Shown: in pieces, positions 1 to 7,066 of the stretch
Numbering within the stretch: position 1 is the stretch's first letter
Layout: every line of letters starts with the position of its first letter
NCBI GenBank assembly: GCA_913050305.1
Contig: CAJXAS010000038.1
Coordinates: forward strand, 1-11,063
Direction: 5' to 3'
DNA from: an uncultured Polaribacter sp.
GTDB taxonomy: Bacteria > Bacteroidota > Bacteroidia > Flavobacteriales > Flavobacteriaceae
Length of the DNA stretch: 11,063 bases
The notes under the pieces: model-generated
What the model saw: the letters and a program-made list of their open reading frames with translations, nothing else
Told to the model about the DNA's origin: nothing
Database searches by the model: none
Made by a program: the position numbers and the translations under genes

Positions 1-908
1 GACCAGGAATGTTTGAAGGTGTTGGTGAAATTGGTTTAAGGTGGCTAAAGAAAGTAAAAGAAGAAACAGGTATGAAAACCTGTACAGAAGTTGCCAATGC
101 TGCACATGTAAAGCTAGCAATAGAAAATGATGTGGATTTATTATGGATTGGTGCGCGTTCTACAGTATCGCCTTTTATTATGCAAGAAATTGCAGATGCT
201 TTAGCGGGAACGGACAAAATTGTATTGGTTAAAAATCCCGTAAATCCAGATTTAGCTTTATGGCTTGGGGGTATTGAAAGATTATATACTGCAGGAATTA
301 AAAACTTAGGAGCAATTCATAGAGGTTTTTCTACGTATGAAAAAACGAAATACAGAAATACACCAGAATGGCAATTGGCTATAGAGTTTCAAAATAAATT
401 TCCAGATTTACCTTTAATTAATGATCCTTCTCATATTACTGGAAAAAGAGATATGATTTTTGAAGTTTCTCAAACTGCTTTAGATTTAAATTTTGACGGC
501 TTAATGATTGAAACTCATTTTGATCCAGAAAAAGCTTGGAGTGACGCTGCACAGCAAGTTACGCCAGATACTTTAAAGCAAATAATGGAAGATTTAAAAG
601 TTAGAAAACAAACGAATACAGAAGAAGAATATCAAAAATCTTTGAATAATTTACGTGCTCAAATTACTGTTGCCGATAATCAATTAGTAGCCTTATTAGG
701 AAAACGTATGAAAGTTGCCGATCAAATAGGTGGTTTAAAGAAAGAGAAAAATGTAGCTGTTTTACAATCTAAACGATGGAATGAAATCTTAGGTAATATG
801 ATTTTAGAAGGTGAGACAAAAGGTTTAAGCGAAGAATTTGTTTTAAAAATGTTTAAAGCAATTCACCAGGAGTCCATTAATCACCAAGAAAAAGTGATTA
901 ACGGATAA
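1..908 (+). CDS. Bifunctional DAHP synthase / type II chorismate mutase (5'-truncated by window edge)
   Basis: This fusion enzyme catalyses the first step of the shikimate pathway (PEP plus erythrose 4-phosphate to DAHP) and the conversion of chorismate to prephenate toward Phe and Tyr. The reading frame is open from base 3 (Pro-Gly before the Met at 9), so the true start is upstream; full-length family members are about 360 residues and roughly 60 are missing. Counting from the Met at 9, the DAHP synthase barrel covers about residues 1-200. It shows IGAR (47-50), VKNP (74-77), HRGFS (104-108), DPSH (139-142) and an ETHFDPE segment (168-174), all typical of the AroA/KDO8PS-like class I enzymes. 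After a short linker, residues about 205-292 form the helical AroQ-type mutase with LRAQI (215-219), GKRM (231-234) and a helix starting at QSKRW. The fused pair is typical of Bacteroidota and may allow feedback control by prephenate. A terminator follows immediately. Confidence 0.95.
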   Translation, partial: PGMFEGVGEIGLRWLKKVKEETGMKTCTEVANAAHVKLAIENDVDLLWIGARSTVSPFIMQEIADALAGTDKIVLVKNPVNPDLALWLGGIERLYTAGIKNLGAIHRGFSTYEKTKYRNTPEWQLAIEFQNKFPDLPLINDPSHITGKRDMIFEVSQTALDLNFDGLMIETHFDPEKAWSDAAQQVTPDTLKQIMEDLKVRKQTNTEEEYQKSLNNLRAQITVADNQLVALLGKRMKVADQIGGLKKEKNVAVLQSKRWNEILGNMILEGETKGLSEEFVLKMFKAIHQESINHQEKVING

Positions 909-937
909 GCTCTTATCATAACTTTATCAAATTTATC

Positions 938-980
938 AAGACCTCACATATTTTAAAATTTGTGAGGTCTTTTATGTTTT
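938..980 (+). terminator. Rho-independent terminator after aroG/CM
   Basis: A perfect 11-bp inverted repeat (AAGACCTCACA at 938-948, TGTGAGGTCTT at 961-971) has a 12-nt AT-rich loop and is followed by a T-rich stretch (TTTATGTTTT). It lies 29 nt after the aroG/CM stop codon, so that operon should end here and whatever follows needs its own promoter. Confidence 0.85.
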
Positions 981-1021
981 GAAGTTATTTCTAACAAAAG
1001 GTGAAATCACTATACCGAGGA

Positions 1022-1245
1022 GTGTTTTTTTTCCAAAGATATAAATCTAAAGGAAGTTGGTGTCAAGTAAAAACGGATGAAGGTAAATTTCATCAATACA
1101 GAATGAAAGACATTAAAAGTACCAAACCCATTGCGGTTGATGATAAAGTTATATTCAATTAAGAAAAAAATAAATATGAGGAAGTTGAAGTTATAAAAAT
1201 TGTTTTATACTAGGATGAATTTATAATATTAGAAATTAGGCTGTA
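1022..1245 (+). pseudogene. Decayed 5' fragment of rsgA (partial second copy)
   Basis: This stretch aligns with the first quarter of the intact rsgA at 4995-5960. Bases 1038-1160 match 5008-5148 at about nine in ten positions by hand count, allowing one 18-nt gap; similarity then weakens but keeps the same frame to about 1245. The translation keeps recognisable blocks, such as GSWCQVKTDEGKFHQ against GSWYQVKTDDGKFHQ and DIKSTKPIAV against DIKSTNPIAV. There is no ATG where rsgA starts (TTT instead), although a GTG lies one codon further upstream. Two in-frame stops interrupt it: TAA at 1159-1161 (intact: Leu) and TAG at 1210-1212 (intact: Arg). The OB-fold is incomplete, and the GTPase and zinc domains are absent. 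It is a non-coding relic. Whether it is the original locus or an imported copy cannot be told from this window. Confidence 0.88.
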
Positions 1246-1364
1246 TTTTTCTTAAAAATTCAATATTTTTCTTTAAATTTATCAGTGTGTTGCTTGTTAT
1301 TTCATTACCAGATAATGTAATAGTAATCAATAAGATGATGAATTTTCAAAGTCAATTAACCTCT
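1246..1364 (+). other. AT-rich leader between the rsgA relic and nadA
   Basis: No gene is visible here. The nadA promoter must lie in this stretch or in the relic, because a terminator closes the upstream operon. The best -7 candidate is TAAATTTA at 1274-1281, one base off the Bacteroidota consensus TAnnTTTG, but no convincing -33 TTG accompanies it. A small inverted repeat, ATTAC (1304-1308) and GTAAT (1317-1321), follows. The nadA frame is open back to a GTG at 1287, but the residues encoded before 1365 do not resemble NadA. Confidence 0.35.
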
Positions 1365-2366
1365 ATGAATACAAAACAATTAGACATTGCAAAAGCTCAA
1401 GTACAAGAAAAAGGTTTTTTAGATATATCAGCTCCACCAAATAGGCTGCTTGTCGAAGAGATTTATAAGTTAAAAAAAGAAAAAAATGCTGTAATATTAG
1501 CGCATTACTACCAAGAAGATGTCATACAGGATATTGCAGATTTTGTTGGTGATAGTTTAGCGTTAGCCCAAGAGGCAGCTAAAACAGAGGCCGCTATTAT
1601 TGTTTTTGCTGGCGTTCATTTTATGGCAGAAACTGCAAAAATATTAAATCCTACAAAAAAAGTATTGTTGCCAGATTTAAAAGCGGGTTGCTCTTTAGCA
1701 GATTCTTGTCCACCAGCAGATTTTAAAAAGTTTGTTGCAATGCACCCAGATCATAAAGTAGTTACTTATATTAATTGCTCTGCAGCTATAAAAGCTTTAA
1801 GCGATATTGTTTGTACGTCATCTAATGCCATAAAAATTGTAAATTCTTTTCCGAAATCTCAAAAATTAATTTTTGCTCCTGATAAAAATTTAGGAGAATA
1901 TATTAATGAACAATCAGGAAGAAACATGGTGCTTTGGGACGGTGCTTGTATGGTGCACGAAGCATTTTCTATTGAAAAATTGATAGATTTATATCTAAAA
2001 AATCCTGATGCAATGATTATTGCACATCCAGAATCACCAAAGCATATTTTAAAAGTTGCAACTTATATTGGTTCTACCTCAGGATTATTAAATCATGTGA
2101 AAGAGAGTAAAAAACAAAAATTTATTGTTGCTACAGAAGCGGGTATTCTACACGAAATGCAGCAACAAGTTCCTCACAAAATATTGATTCCTGCCCCAGT
2201 AAAAGAAGATAATACATGTGCTTGTAGCGAGTGTCATTACATGAAATTAAACAGCCTTAAAAAACTATATCTTTGTTTAAAGCACGAAACCCCCGCTATT
2301 GAGGTAGATGCAGAATTGCGTGAAAAAGCGTTACTTCCTATAACACGCATGTTAGAATTGTCTTAA
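1365..2366 (+). CDS. nadA: Quinolinate synthase NadA
   Basis: NadA condenses iminoaspartate (from NadB) with dihydroxyacetone phosphate to form quinolinate, using an oxygen-sensitive [4Fe-4S] cluster in the cytoplasm. From the ATG at 1365 the protein has 333 residues, within the family range. Visible signatures are AVILAHYYQ near residue 43, DFVGDSLALA near 59, FAGVHFMAETAKIL near 81, and the three cluster-ligand regions: GCSLADSC (first Cys about 109), DGACMVHEAF (Cys about 195) and CACSECHYMK (Cys 285, 287, 290; the last is the likely ligand by alignment with the E. coli CxxCxxC). The start is uncertain: GTG 1287 and ATG 1335 are also in frame. I favour 1365 because MNTKQLDIAK resembles my recollection of flavobacterial NadA N-termini, but 1335 has a more A-rich upstream context. 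It is the first gene of nadABC, 4 nt before nadB. Confidence 0.96.
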   Translation: MNTKQLDIAKAQVQEKGFLDISAPPNRLLVEEIYKLKKEKNAVILAHYYQEDVIQDIADFVGDSLALAQEAAKTEAAIIVFAGVHFMAETAKILNPTKKVLLPDLKAGCSLADSCPPADFKKFVAMHPDHKVVTYINCSAAIKALSDIVCTSSNAIKIVNSFPKSQKLIFAPDKNLGEYINEQSGRNMVLWDGACMVHEAFSIEKLIDLYLKNPDAMIIAHPESPKHILKVATYIGSTSGLLNHVKESKKQKFIVATEAGILHEMQQQVPHKILIPAPVKEDNTCACSECHYMKLNSLKKLYLCLKHETPAIEVDAELREKALLPITRMLELS

Positions 2367-2370
2367 GAAA

Positions 2371-3939
2371 ATGAAACATCACACAGATTTTTTAGTTATT
2401 GGTTCTGGTATTGCTGCACTTTCTTTTTCTTTAAGAATTGCTAAGTATTTTAAAGATGCAACTGTAACAATTATTACAAAAGAATCTAAATCAGAATCCA
2501 ACACAAAATATGCCCAAGGAGGCATTGCGGTTGTTAATAATTGGGAAAAAGATTCTATTGAACAACATATTAAAGATACTTTACAAGTAGGAGGTGCATT
2601 GTGCGACCAATCCATTGTTGAGATGGTTATTAAAGAAGGCCCTTCTATATTGTCAGAATTGATTGACTGGGGTGTTCACTTTGATGAATCAAAAAAGGGA
2701 ATTTTTAATTTAGGAAAAGAAGGCGGTCATTCACAGCACAGAATTTTACATCATAAAGACCTCACAGGTGCAGAAATTATGAGGGCTCTGTTAGCACAAA
2801 TAGTTGCTCATCCTAATATTGAAGTTTTAGAAAATCATTTTGCAATCGATTTTATTACAGAGCACAACAAAGGAGTTAAAGTTCACAGAATGTCTAAAAT
2901 CCATTGTTTTGGTGCCTATGTTTTGGATAAAGAGAATCAACAAGTAAAAACTATTACATCTAAAGTTACTGTATTAGCTTCTGGGGGTATTGGACAAGTA
3001 TACAGAGCTACTACAAATCCTGAAGTAGCTACAGGAGACGGAATTGCTATGGCATATAGAGCTAAAGCTTCCTTAAAAAACATGGAGTTTATTCAATTTC
3101 ATCCAACGGCACTATATGAAAACCCACAACAATCTCCTGCCTTTTTAATTTCCGAAGCTGTAAGAGGTTTTGGAGCGTACTTAAAAAATGAATCGGGCGA
3201 GCGTTTTATGAAAAATTATGATACTCGACTTGAGCTTGCCTCCAGAGATATAATTGCCAGAGCGATTGATACGGAGATGAAAATGAGTGGAACATCTCAT
3301 GTTTTTTTAGACTGTAAACATATTAATTATGAAGATTTTAAGAATAATTTTCCAACTATTTTAGAAAAATGTAAAAGTGTAGGCATAGATATTCGTAAAG
3401 ATATGATTCCTGTAACTCCTGCGGCGCATTATTTGTGTGGAGGTGTTTCGGTAGATCTCAATGGAATGAGTTCAATAAATAATCTTTTTGCTTGTGGAGA
3501 ATGTACTCATACAGGTTTACATGGTGCTAATAGGTTAGCTTCTAATTCGTTATTGGAGGCGGTGGTGTATTCAAATCAAATTTTTGAATATTTAAAAAAC
3601 ACATATGAAAATTTGGAGTATCCAAAGAATATTCCAAATTGGGATGATTTTAATACTACGAAAAACAAAAAAAATATTTTAATTACTCACAATAAACAGG
3701 AAGTAAAAAATATTATGAGTAATTATGTAGGTATTGTTCGTTCAAATGATTGTTTACAAAGAGCTGAAAAAAGACTGTATCATTTATATAAAGAAACTGA
3801 AAACCTCTATCAAGAGTTCGCACTTTCAGAAAATTTGTGTGAGCTTCGAAATTTGATTACAACTGCTTATTTAATCACACAATTTTCTGTTAAAAGAAAA
3901 GAAAATATTGGAGGATTTTTTAATGAAGATATTGTTTAA
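2371..3939 (+). CDS. nadB: L-aspartate oxidase NadB
   Basis: This FAD-dependent enzyme oxidises L-aspartate to iminoaspartate, the unstable substrate passed to NadA. It has 522 residues, full length for the family. The N-terminus carries the dinucleotide-binding GSGIAALS (11-18), followed by the flavin-binding segment KYAQGGIAVV (46-55) and GGHSQHRILHHKDLTG (118-133). Residues matching the E. coli active site are in place: His244 in QFHPTAL, Arg292 in SRDIIARA, His353 in AAHYLCGG and Arg388 in GANRLASNSLLEA. The C-terminal helical domain is present. The spacing to nadA (4 nt) and nadC (21 nt) indicates co-transcription. The protein is homologous to fumarate reductase/succinate dehydrogenase flavoproteins, but the nadA and nadC neighbours settle the assignment. 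Confidence 0.96.
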   Translation: MKHHTDFLVIGSGIAALSFSLRIAKYFKDATVTIITKESKSESNTKYAQGGIAVVNNWEKDSIEQHIKDTLQVGGALCDQSIVEMVIKEGPSILSELIDWGVHFDESKKGIFNLGKEGGHSQHRILHHKDLTGAEIMRALLAQIVAHPNIEVLENHFAIDFITEHNKGVKVHRMSKIHCFGAYVLDKENQQVKTITSKVTVLASGGIGQVYRATTNPEVATGDGIAMAYRAKASLKNMEFIQFHPTALYENPQQSPAFLISEAVRGFGAYLKNESGERFMKNYDTRLELASRDIIARAIDTEMKMSGTSHVFLDCKHINYEDFKNNFPTILEKCKSVGIDIRKDMIPVTPAAHYLCGGVSVDLNGMSSINNLFACGECTHTGLHGANRLASNSLLEAVVYSNQIFEYLKNTYENLEYPKNIPNWDDFNTTKNKKNILITHNKQEVKNIMSNYVGIVRSNDCLQRAEKRLYHLYKETENLYQEFALSENLCELRNLITTAYLITQFSVKRKENIGGFFNEDIV

Positions 3940-3960
3940 TTATACTAAAAAAAATAGGTT

Positions 3961-4809
3961 GTGAGATTCAGAGAAGATCTTAAATTAGTTATTGAAAATG
4001 CGTTACAAGAAGATATAGGTTCAGGGGATTACACTTCGTTAGCATGTGTTCCAGAGCAGCATATAGGTAAAGCGAAATTAATTGTAAAAGACACCGGTAT
4101 TATTGCGGGGGTTGAATTTGCTAAAGAAGTTTTTAGTTATATAGACTCTTCTATTATTTTTAACCCTCTTTGTAAAGATGGAGACGAAGTGAACTATGGA
4201 GATATAGCATTTTATGTGTCTGGCGCTTCACAAAAAATACTACAAGCAGAACGTTTGGTGTTAAATGCAATGCAAAGAATGAGTGCTATTGCTACAAAAA
4301 CAGCAAGTTATATGCGATTAATAAATAGCACAAATACACAAATTATTGATACTCGAAAAACAACACCAGGCATAAGAGTGCTCGAGAAATGGGCAGTGCG
4401 AATAGGTGGAGGAGAAAATCACAGGTTTGGACTGTACGATATGATGATGCTAAAAGACAATCATATTGATTTTTGTGGTGGAATTACTAAAGCTGTTAAA
4501 AAAGCAGTTGCCTATAAAGATAAAAATAATCTACAAGTTGATATAATTGTGGAAGCTAGAGATCATAAAGAGGTAGCAGAAATTTTACAGTTGAACACTT
4601 ATGTTAGGCGAATTTTATTAGATAATTTTACGATTGAAGAGACGCTAAAAGCAGTAGGTATAATAGGTGCGAAGTGTGAAACAGAATCTTCTGGAAACAT
4701 TACCGAAAAAACGATATTACAATATGCGAATTGTGGCGTTAATTATATTTCTGTGGGAGCTTTAACACATTCAGTTTATAACATGGATTTAAGTTTGAAG
4801 GCTTTTTGA
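3961..4809 (+). CDS. nadC: Nicotinate-nucleotide pyrophosphorylase (quinolinate phosphoribosyltransferase) NadC
   Basis: NadC converts quinolinate and PRPP to nicotinate mononucleotide, CO2 and pyrophosphate, feeding into NAD synthesis. The 282-residue product is normal length. Diagnostic segments in order are ALQEDIGSGDYTS (14-26), QAERLVLNAMQRMSAIAT (95-112), DTRKTTPG (130-137), GGGENHRFGL (149-158, substrate-binding His-Arg), MLKDNH (163-168), VEAR (197-200), ESSGNI (242-247) and ISVGALTHS (263-271). The start codon is GTG: an in-frame TAG at 3955-3957 excludes an upstream start, and the next ATG would remove conserved sequence. It is the last gene of nadABC. No strong terminator follows; only weak AT-rich hairpins lie before rsgA. 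Confidence 0.96.
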   Translation: MRFREDLKLVIENALQEDIGSGDYTSLACVPEQHIGKAKLIVKDTGIIAGVEFAKEVFSYIDSSIIFNPLCKDGDEVNYGDIAFYVSGASQKILQAERLVLNAMQRMSAIATKTASYMRLINSTNTQIIDTRKTTPGIRVLEKWAVRIGGGENHRFGLYDMMMLKDNHIDFCGGITKAVKKAVAYKDKNNLQVDIIVEARDHKEVAEILQLNTYVRRILLDNFTIEETLKAVGIIGAKCETESSGNITEKTILQYANCGVNYISVGALTHSVYNMDLSLKAF

Positions 4810-4928
4810 TGGTGAGTTTTTCTATTTGTAAAATCAAATCTTTTAATAAAAGTGTTGTCTAATAAAATTTTTGTATTTATTTCATTAGGAATGCTCTTTT
4901 AGTAGAAAAGACTATCGTCTAATTTTTA

Positions 4929-4953
4929 AGTAAAAAGGAAAATACTTTTTACT
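4929..4953. repeat. 9-bp perfect inverted repeat between nadC and rsgA
   Basis: AGTAAAAAG (4929-4937) and CTTTTTACT (4945-4953) are perfect inverted arms around a 7-nt spacer, 41 nt before the rsgA start. No U-tract follows, so it would be a poor intrinsic terminator. It could be an operator or a weak end for nadABC transcripts. In such AT-rich sequence, chance is also possible. Confidence 0.4.
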
Positions 4954-4981
4954 CACATTCTCGTATCTACTTAAAATTCTG

Positions 4982-4989
4982 CATCTTTG
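4982..4989 (+). promoter_or_regulatory. Candidate -7 box directly before rsgA
   Basis: CATCTTTG matches the Bacteroidota -7 consensus TAnnTTTG at all fixed positions except the first. It ends only 5 nt before the rsgA ATG, so transcription would start at or next to the start codon and give a leaderless or almost leaderless mRNA. No clear -33 TTG is present, so the call is tentative. The relic at 1022 lacks this element. Confidence 0.4.
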
Positions 4990-4994
4990 CACCA

Positions 4995-5960
4995 ATGAAA
5001 GGAATCGTATATAAATCTACAGGAAGTTGGTATCAAGTAAAAACTGATGACGGTAAATTTCATCAATGTAGAATAAAAGGAAAATTCAGAATAAAAGATA
5101 TTAAAAGTACCAACCCCATTGCGGTTGGTGATAAAGTTATTTTCGATTTAGAAAAGAACGGAGATGAAGAAAGAGGTGTAATTAAAACGATTTTAGATAG
5201 AGAGAACTTTATCGTTAGAAAATCTGTAAACTTATCTAAGCAAATACATATTATAGCTTCGAATATAGATCAGGTTTTTTTATTAATTACCATTAACAAT
5301 CCACCAACCTTTGCAACGTTTATAGATCGTTTTTTAGTTTCTGCAAGAGCCTATAGAATAGAAACAATTTTGGTTTTTAATAAGATAGATTCTTATGCTT
5401 TAGAAGAGCGTGCAGAGATTTTATATTTAAAAGATATTTATGAAGCAATAGGGTATAGATGTGTTGAGGTTTCTGCTACTCAAAATAAGAATGTAGATAT
5501 TATTAAAGAAATAATGACAGGGAAAACATCTATGTTTATTGGTCATTCTGGAGTTGGTAAATCTACTTTAGTAAATTCAATAGAGCCCTCATTGGATTTA
5601 AAAACAAAAGAAATTTCAGATCAGCACAATCAAGGAAAACACACCACAACATTTGCAGAAATGTTCGATTTAAGTTTTGATGCAAGAATTATAGATACGC
5701 CAGGAATTAAAGGTTTTGGAGTTGTAGATATCGATAAGTATGAGCTTGGAGATTATTTTCCAGAGTTTTTTGCCTTAAAACGAGATTGTAAGTTTAATAA
5801 TTGCATTCACACAAAAGAGCCACATTGTGCCGTTAAAGAAGCTTTAGAGGAAGATAGGGTTTCTTGGTCTCGGTATAAAAGTTACCTTCAAATTTTAAGT
5901 GGTGACGAAGAAAAAGAGCACTTTAGAACAGATATCTGGGACGAAGAAGACAATGACTAG
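4995..5960 (+). CDS. rsgA: Small ribosomal subunit biogenesis GTPase RsgA
   Basis: RsgA is a circularly permuted GTPase that binds the immature 30S subunit and helps mature the decoding centre. Its 321 residues contain an N-terminal OB-fold (about 1-75), then the permuted G motifs: NKID (G4, 129-132), GHSGVGKST (G1/P-loop, 183-191), a GKHTTT switch (214-219) and DTPG (G3, 234-237). A C-terminal zinc site follows, with Cys265, Cys270, His272 and Cys278. The ATG at 4995 gives the conserved flavobacterial start leading into YKSTGSWY. It heads the rsgA-dtd-tatD-tcdA run, with only 3 nt before dtd. A broken partial copy of its first quarter lies on the far side of nadABC (1022-1245), so this is the functional copy. 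Confidence 0.97.
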   Translation: MKGIVYKSTGSWYQVKTDDGKFHQCRIKGKFRIKDIKSTNPIAVGDKVIFDLEKNGDEERGVIKTILDRENFIVRKSVNLSKQIHIIASNIDQVFLLITINNPPTFATFIDRFLVSARAYRIETILVFNKIDSYALEERAEILYLKDIYEAIGYRCVEVSATQNKNVDIIKEIMTGKTSMFIGHSGVGKSTLVNSIEPSLDLKTKEISDQHNQGKHTTTFAEMFDLSFDARIIDTPGIKGFGVVDIDKYELGDYFPEFFALKRDCKFNNCIHTKEPHCAVKEALEEDRVSWSRYKSYLQILSGDEEKEHFRTDIWDEEDND

Positions 5961-5963
5961 CCT

Positions 5964-6416
5964 ATGAAAATTGTAATTCAAAGAGTTTCTAAAGCAAGTG
6001 TAATAATCCATAAAAATAAAGTTGCAGAAATAAAAAACGGACTTTTAATTTTATTAGGTATTGTTGATGAAGATGCACAAGAGGATATTGATTTCTTAGT
6101 TCGAAAAATAGCAAATCTCCGCATTTTTAATGGTGAAAATGGAGTAATGAATCATTCCCTTTTAGAAACCAATGGAGAGGTAATTGTTGTGCCTCAATTT
6201 ACGCTGCAAGCTTCTACGAAAAAAGGAAATAGACCAAGTTATATAAAAGCAGCAAAACCGGAAATTGCAATTCCGTTGTATAAAAATTTTCTGCAAACTT
6301 TAGAAAAGGAACTCCATAAGAAAGTGCAAACTGGAGAATTTGGTGCAGATATGATAGTTGAAATTTTAAATGATGGCCCCGTTACAATTATTATAGATTC
6401 TAAAAATAAAGAATAG
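5964..6416 (+). CDS. dtd: D-aminoacyl-tRNA deacylase Dtd
   Basis: Dtd hydrolyses D-amino acids (and glycine mischarged on tRNA-Ala) from tRNA, a cytoplasmic proofreading step. At 150 residues it is the standard length. It opens with MKIVIQRVSKASV, has the family STKKGNRPSYIKAAKP segment (84-99), TGEFGADM (123-130) and the NxGPxT motif intact as NDGPVT (136-141), the Gly-cisPro element that rejects L-aminoacyl-tRNA. The partner SQFTL motif reads PQFTL here (77-81): the codon is CCT where one base change would give TCT (Ser). The rest of the protein looks unimpaired. It lies between rsgA (3-nt gap) and a TatD-family gene (5-nt gap), so it is translated from the same mRNA. Confidence 0.95.
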   Translation: MKIVIQRVSKASVIIHKNKVAEIKNGLLILLGIVDEDAQEDIDFLVRKIANLRIFNGENGVMNHSLLETNGEVIVVPQFTLQASTKKGNRPSYIKAAKPEIAIPLYKNFLQTLEKELHKKVQTGEFGADMIVEILNDGPVTIIIDSKNKE

Positions 6417-6421
6417 TTTGT

Positions 6422-7066
6422 ATGTTTTTTTTTGATGTTCATACACATAAAAAATCTTCATTGGAATGTGTTTTTTCAATTGAAAACAAATACCCAAATG
6501 CTGTAAATTTTGCATTACCTTTTTCAATAGGAATACATCCTTGGTTTATAAATGAGAAAAAAATTGAGAAAGAACTTTTAATTATTGAAGAAAAACTACA
6601 ACAAAAAAAATGTTTTGCGCTAGGTGAGTGTGGTTTAGATAAAGTTATAGCAATCGATTTTGAAATCCAAAAAAATGTTTTTAAAAAGCAGGTGCAACTT
6701 TCTGAAAAATATAAAAAACCAATGCTTATTCATTGCGTAAAAGCATTCCAGGAAATTATAGTATTTAAAAAAGAAATACAACCAACTCAAGTTTGGATTT
6801 TACATGGCTTTTGTAAGAATTTACAAGTTGCTAAGAGTTTACTTAAAAGTGGAATTATATTGTCTTTTGGTGCAGAAATTATCAATAATAAAAAATTACA
6901 AGTAGTTTTTTTAGAGCTTCCTTTGGCATCAATTTTATTAGAAACAGATAGTTCTCTTGTAGAAATTACAGCAGTATATCAAAAAGTAGCTGAGATTAAA
7001 AAGATCGAAGTTGCAGCACTTCAAAAAGAAATAAAACAAAATTTTAAAAATATTTTCATAAAATGA
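6422..7066 (+). CDS. TatD-family metal-dependent hydrolase
   Basis: The product belongs to the TatD branch of the amidohydrolase superfamily; characterised members are metal-dependent DNases, and one group (cyanobacterial Dtd3) removes D-amino acids from tRNA. All expected metal-ligand regions are visible: HTH (His7, His9), GIHPW (37-41), GECGLD (Glu69), LIHC (His104), LHGF (His128) and ETDSS (Asp176). At 214 residues it is shorter than the roughly 255-residue classical TatD, a size I associate with the Bacteroidota subfamily. The overall fold looks complete, with compact loops. It follows dtd by 5 nt and its stop overlaps the tcdA start (ATGA). The substrate cannot be decided from sequence; given its neighbours, a tRNA-related role is possible but inferred. 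Confidence 0.88.
   Translation: MFFFDVHTHKKSSLECVFSIENKYPNAVNFALPFSIGIHPWFINEKKIEKELLIIEEKLQQKKCFALGECGLDKVIAIDFEIQKNVFKKQVQLSEKYKKPMLIHCVKAFQEIIVFKKEIQPTQVWILHGFCKNLQVAKSLLKSGIILSFGAEIINNKKLQVVFLELPLASILLETDSSLVEITAVYQKVAEIKKIEVAALQKEIKQNFKNIFIK

Noticed and set aside
1304..1321. ATTAC-N8-GTAAT inverted repeat upstream of nadA as a NAD-responsive operator or riboswitch
   Set aside because: The arms are 5 bp and AT-rich, no known NAD riboswitch or NiaR/NrtR-type site is recognisable, and chance occurrence is likely.
1287..1364. N-terminal extension of NadA from an upstream GTG (26 extra residues, MLLVISLPDN onward)
   Set aside because: The residues do not resemble NadA, the start codon is weak, and ATGs at 1335 and 1365 fit the family length and N-terminus better.
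2379..2615. Minus-strand open frame of 78 codons inside nadB
   Set aside because: It is a shadow of the strongly conserved nadB frame, with no recognisable domain or start signals.
4824..4839. ATTTG-taaaat-CAAAT hairpin just after nadC as an operon terminator
   Set aside because: The stem is only 5 bp of mostly A-T pairs with a short U-run, too weak to call in this AT-rich context.
6239..6448. Minus-strand frame across the dtd-tatD boundary
   Set aside because: It is the reverse complement of conserved dtd codons, with no independent support.
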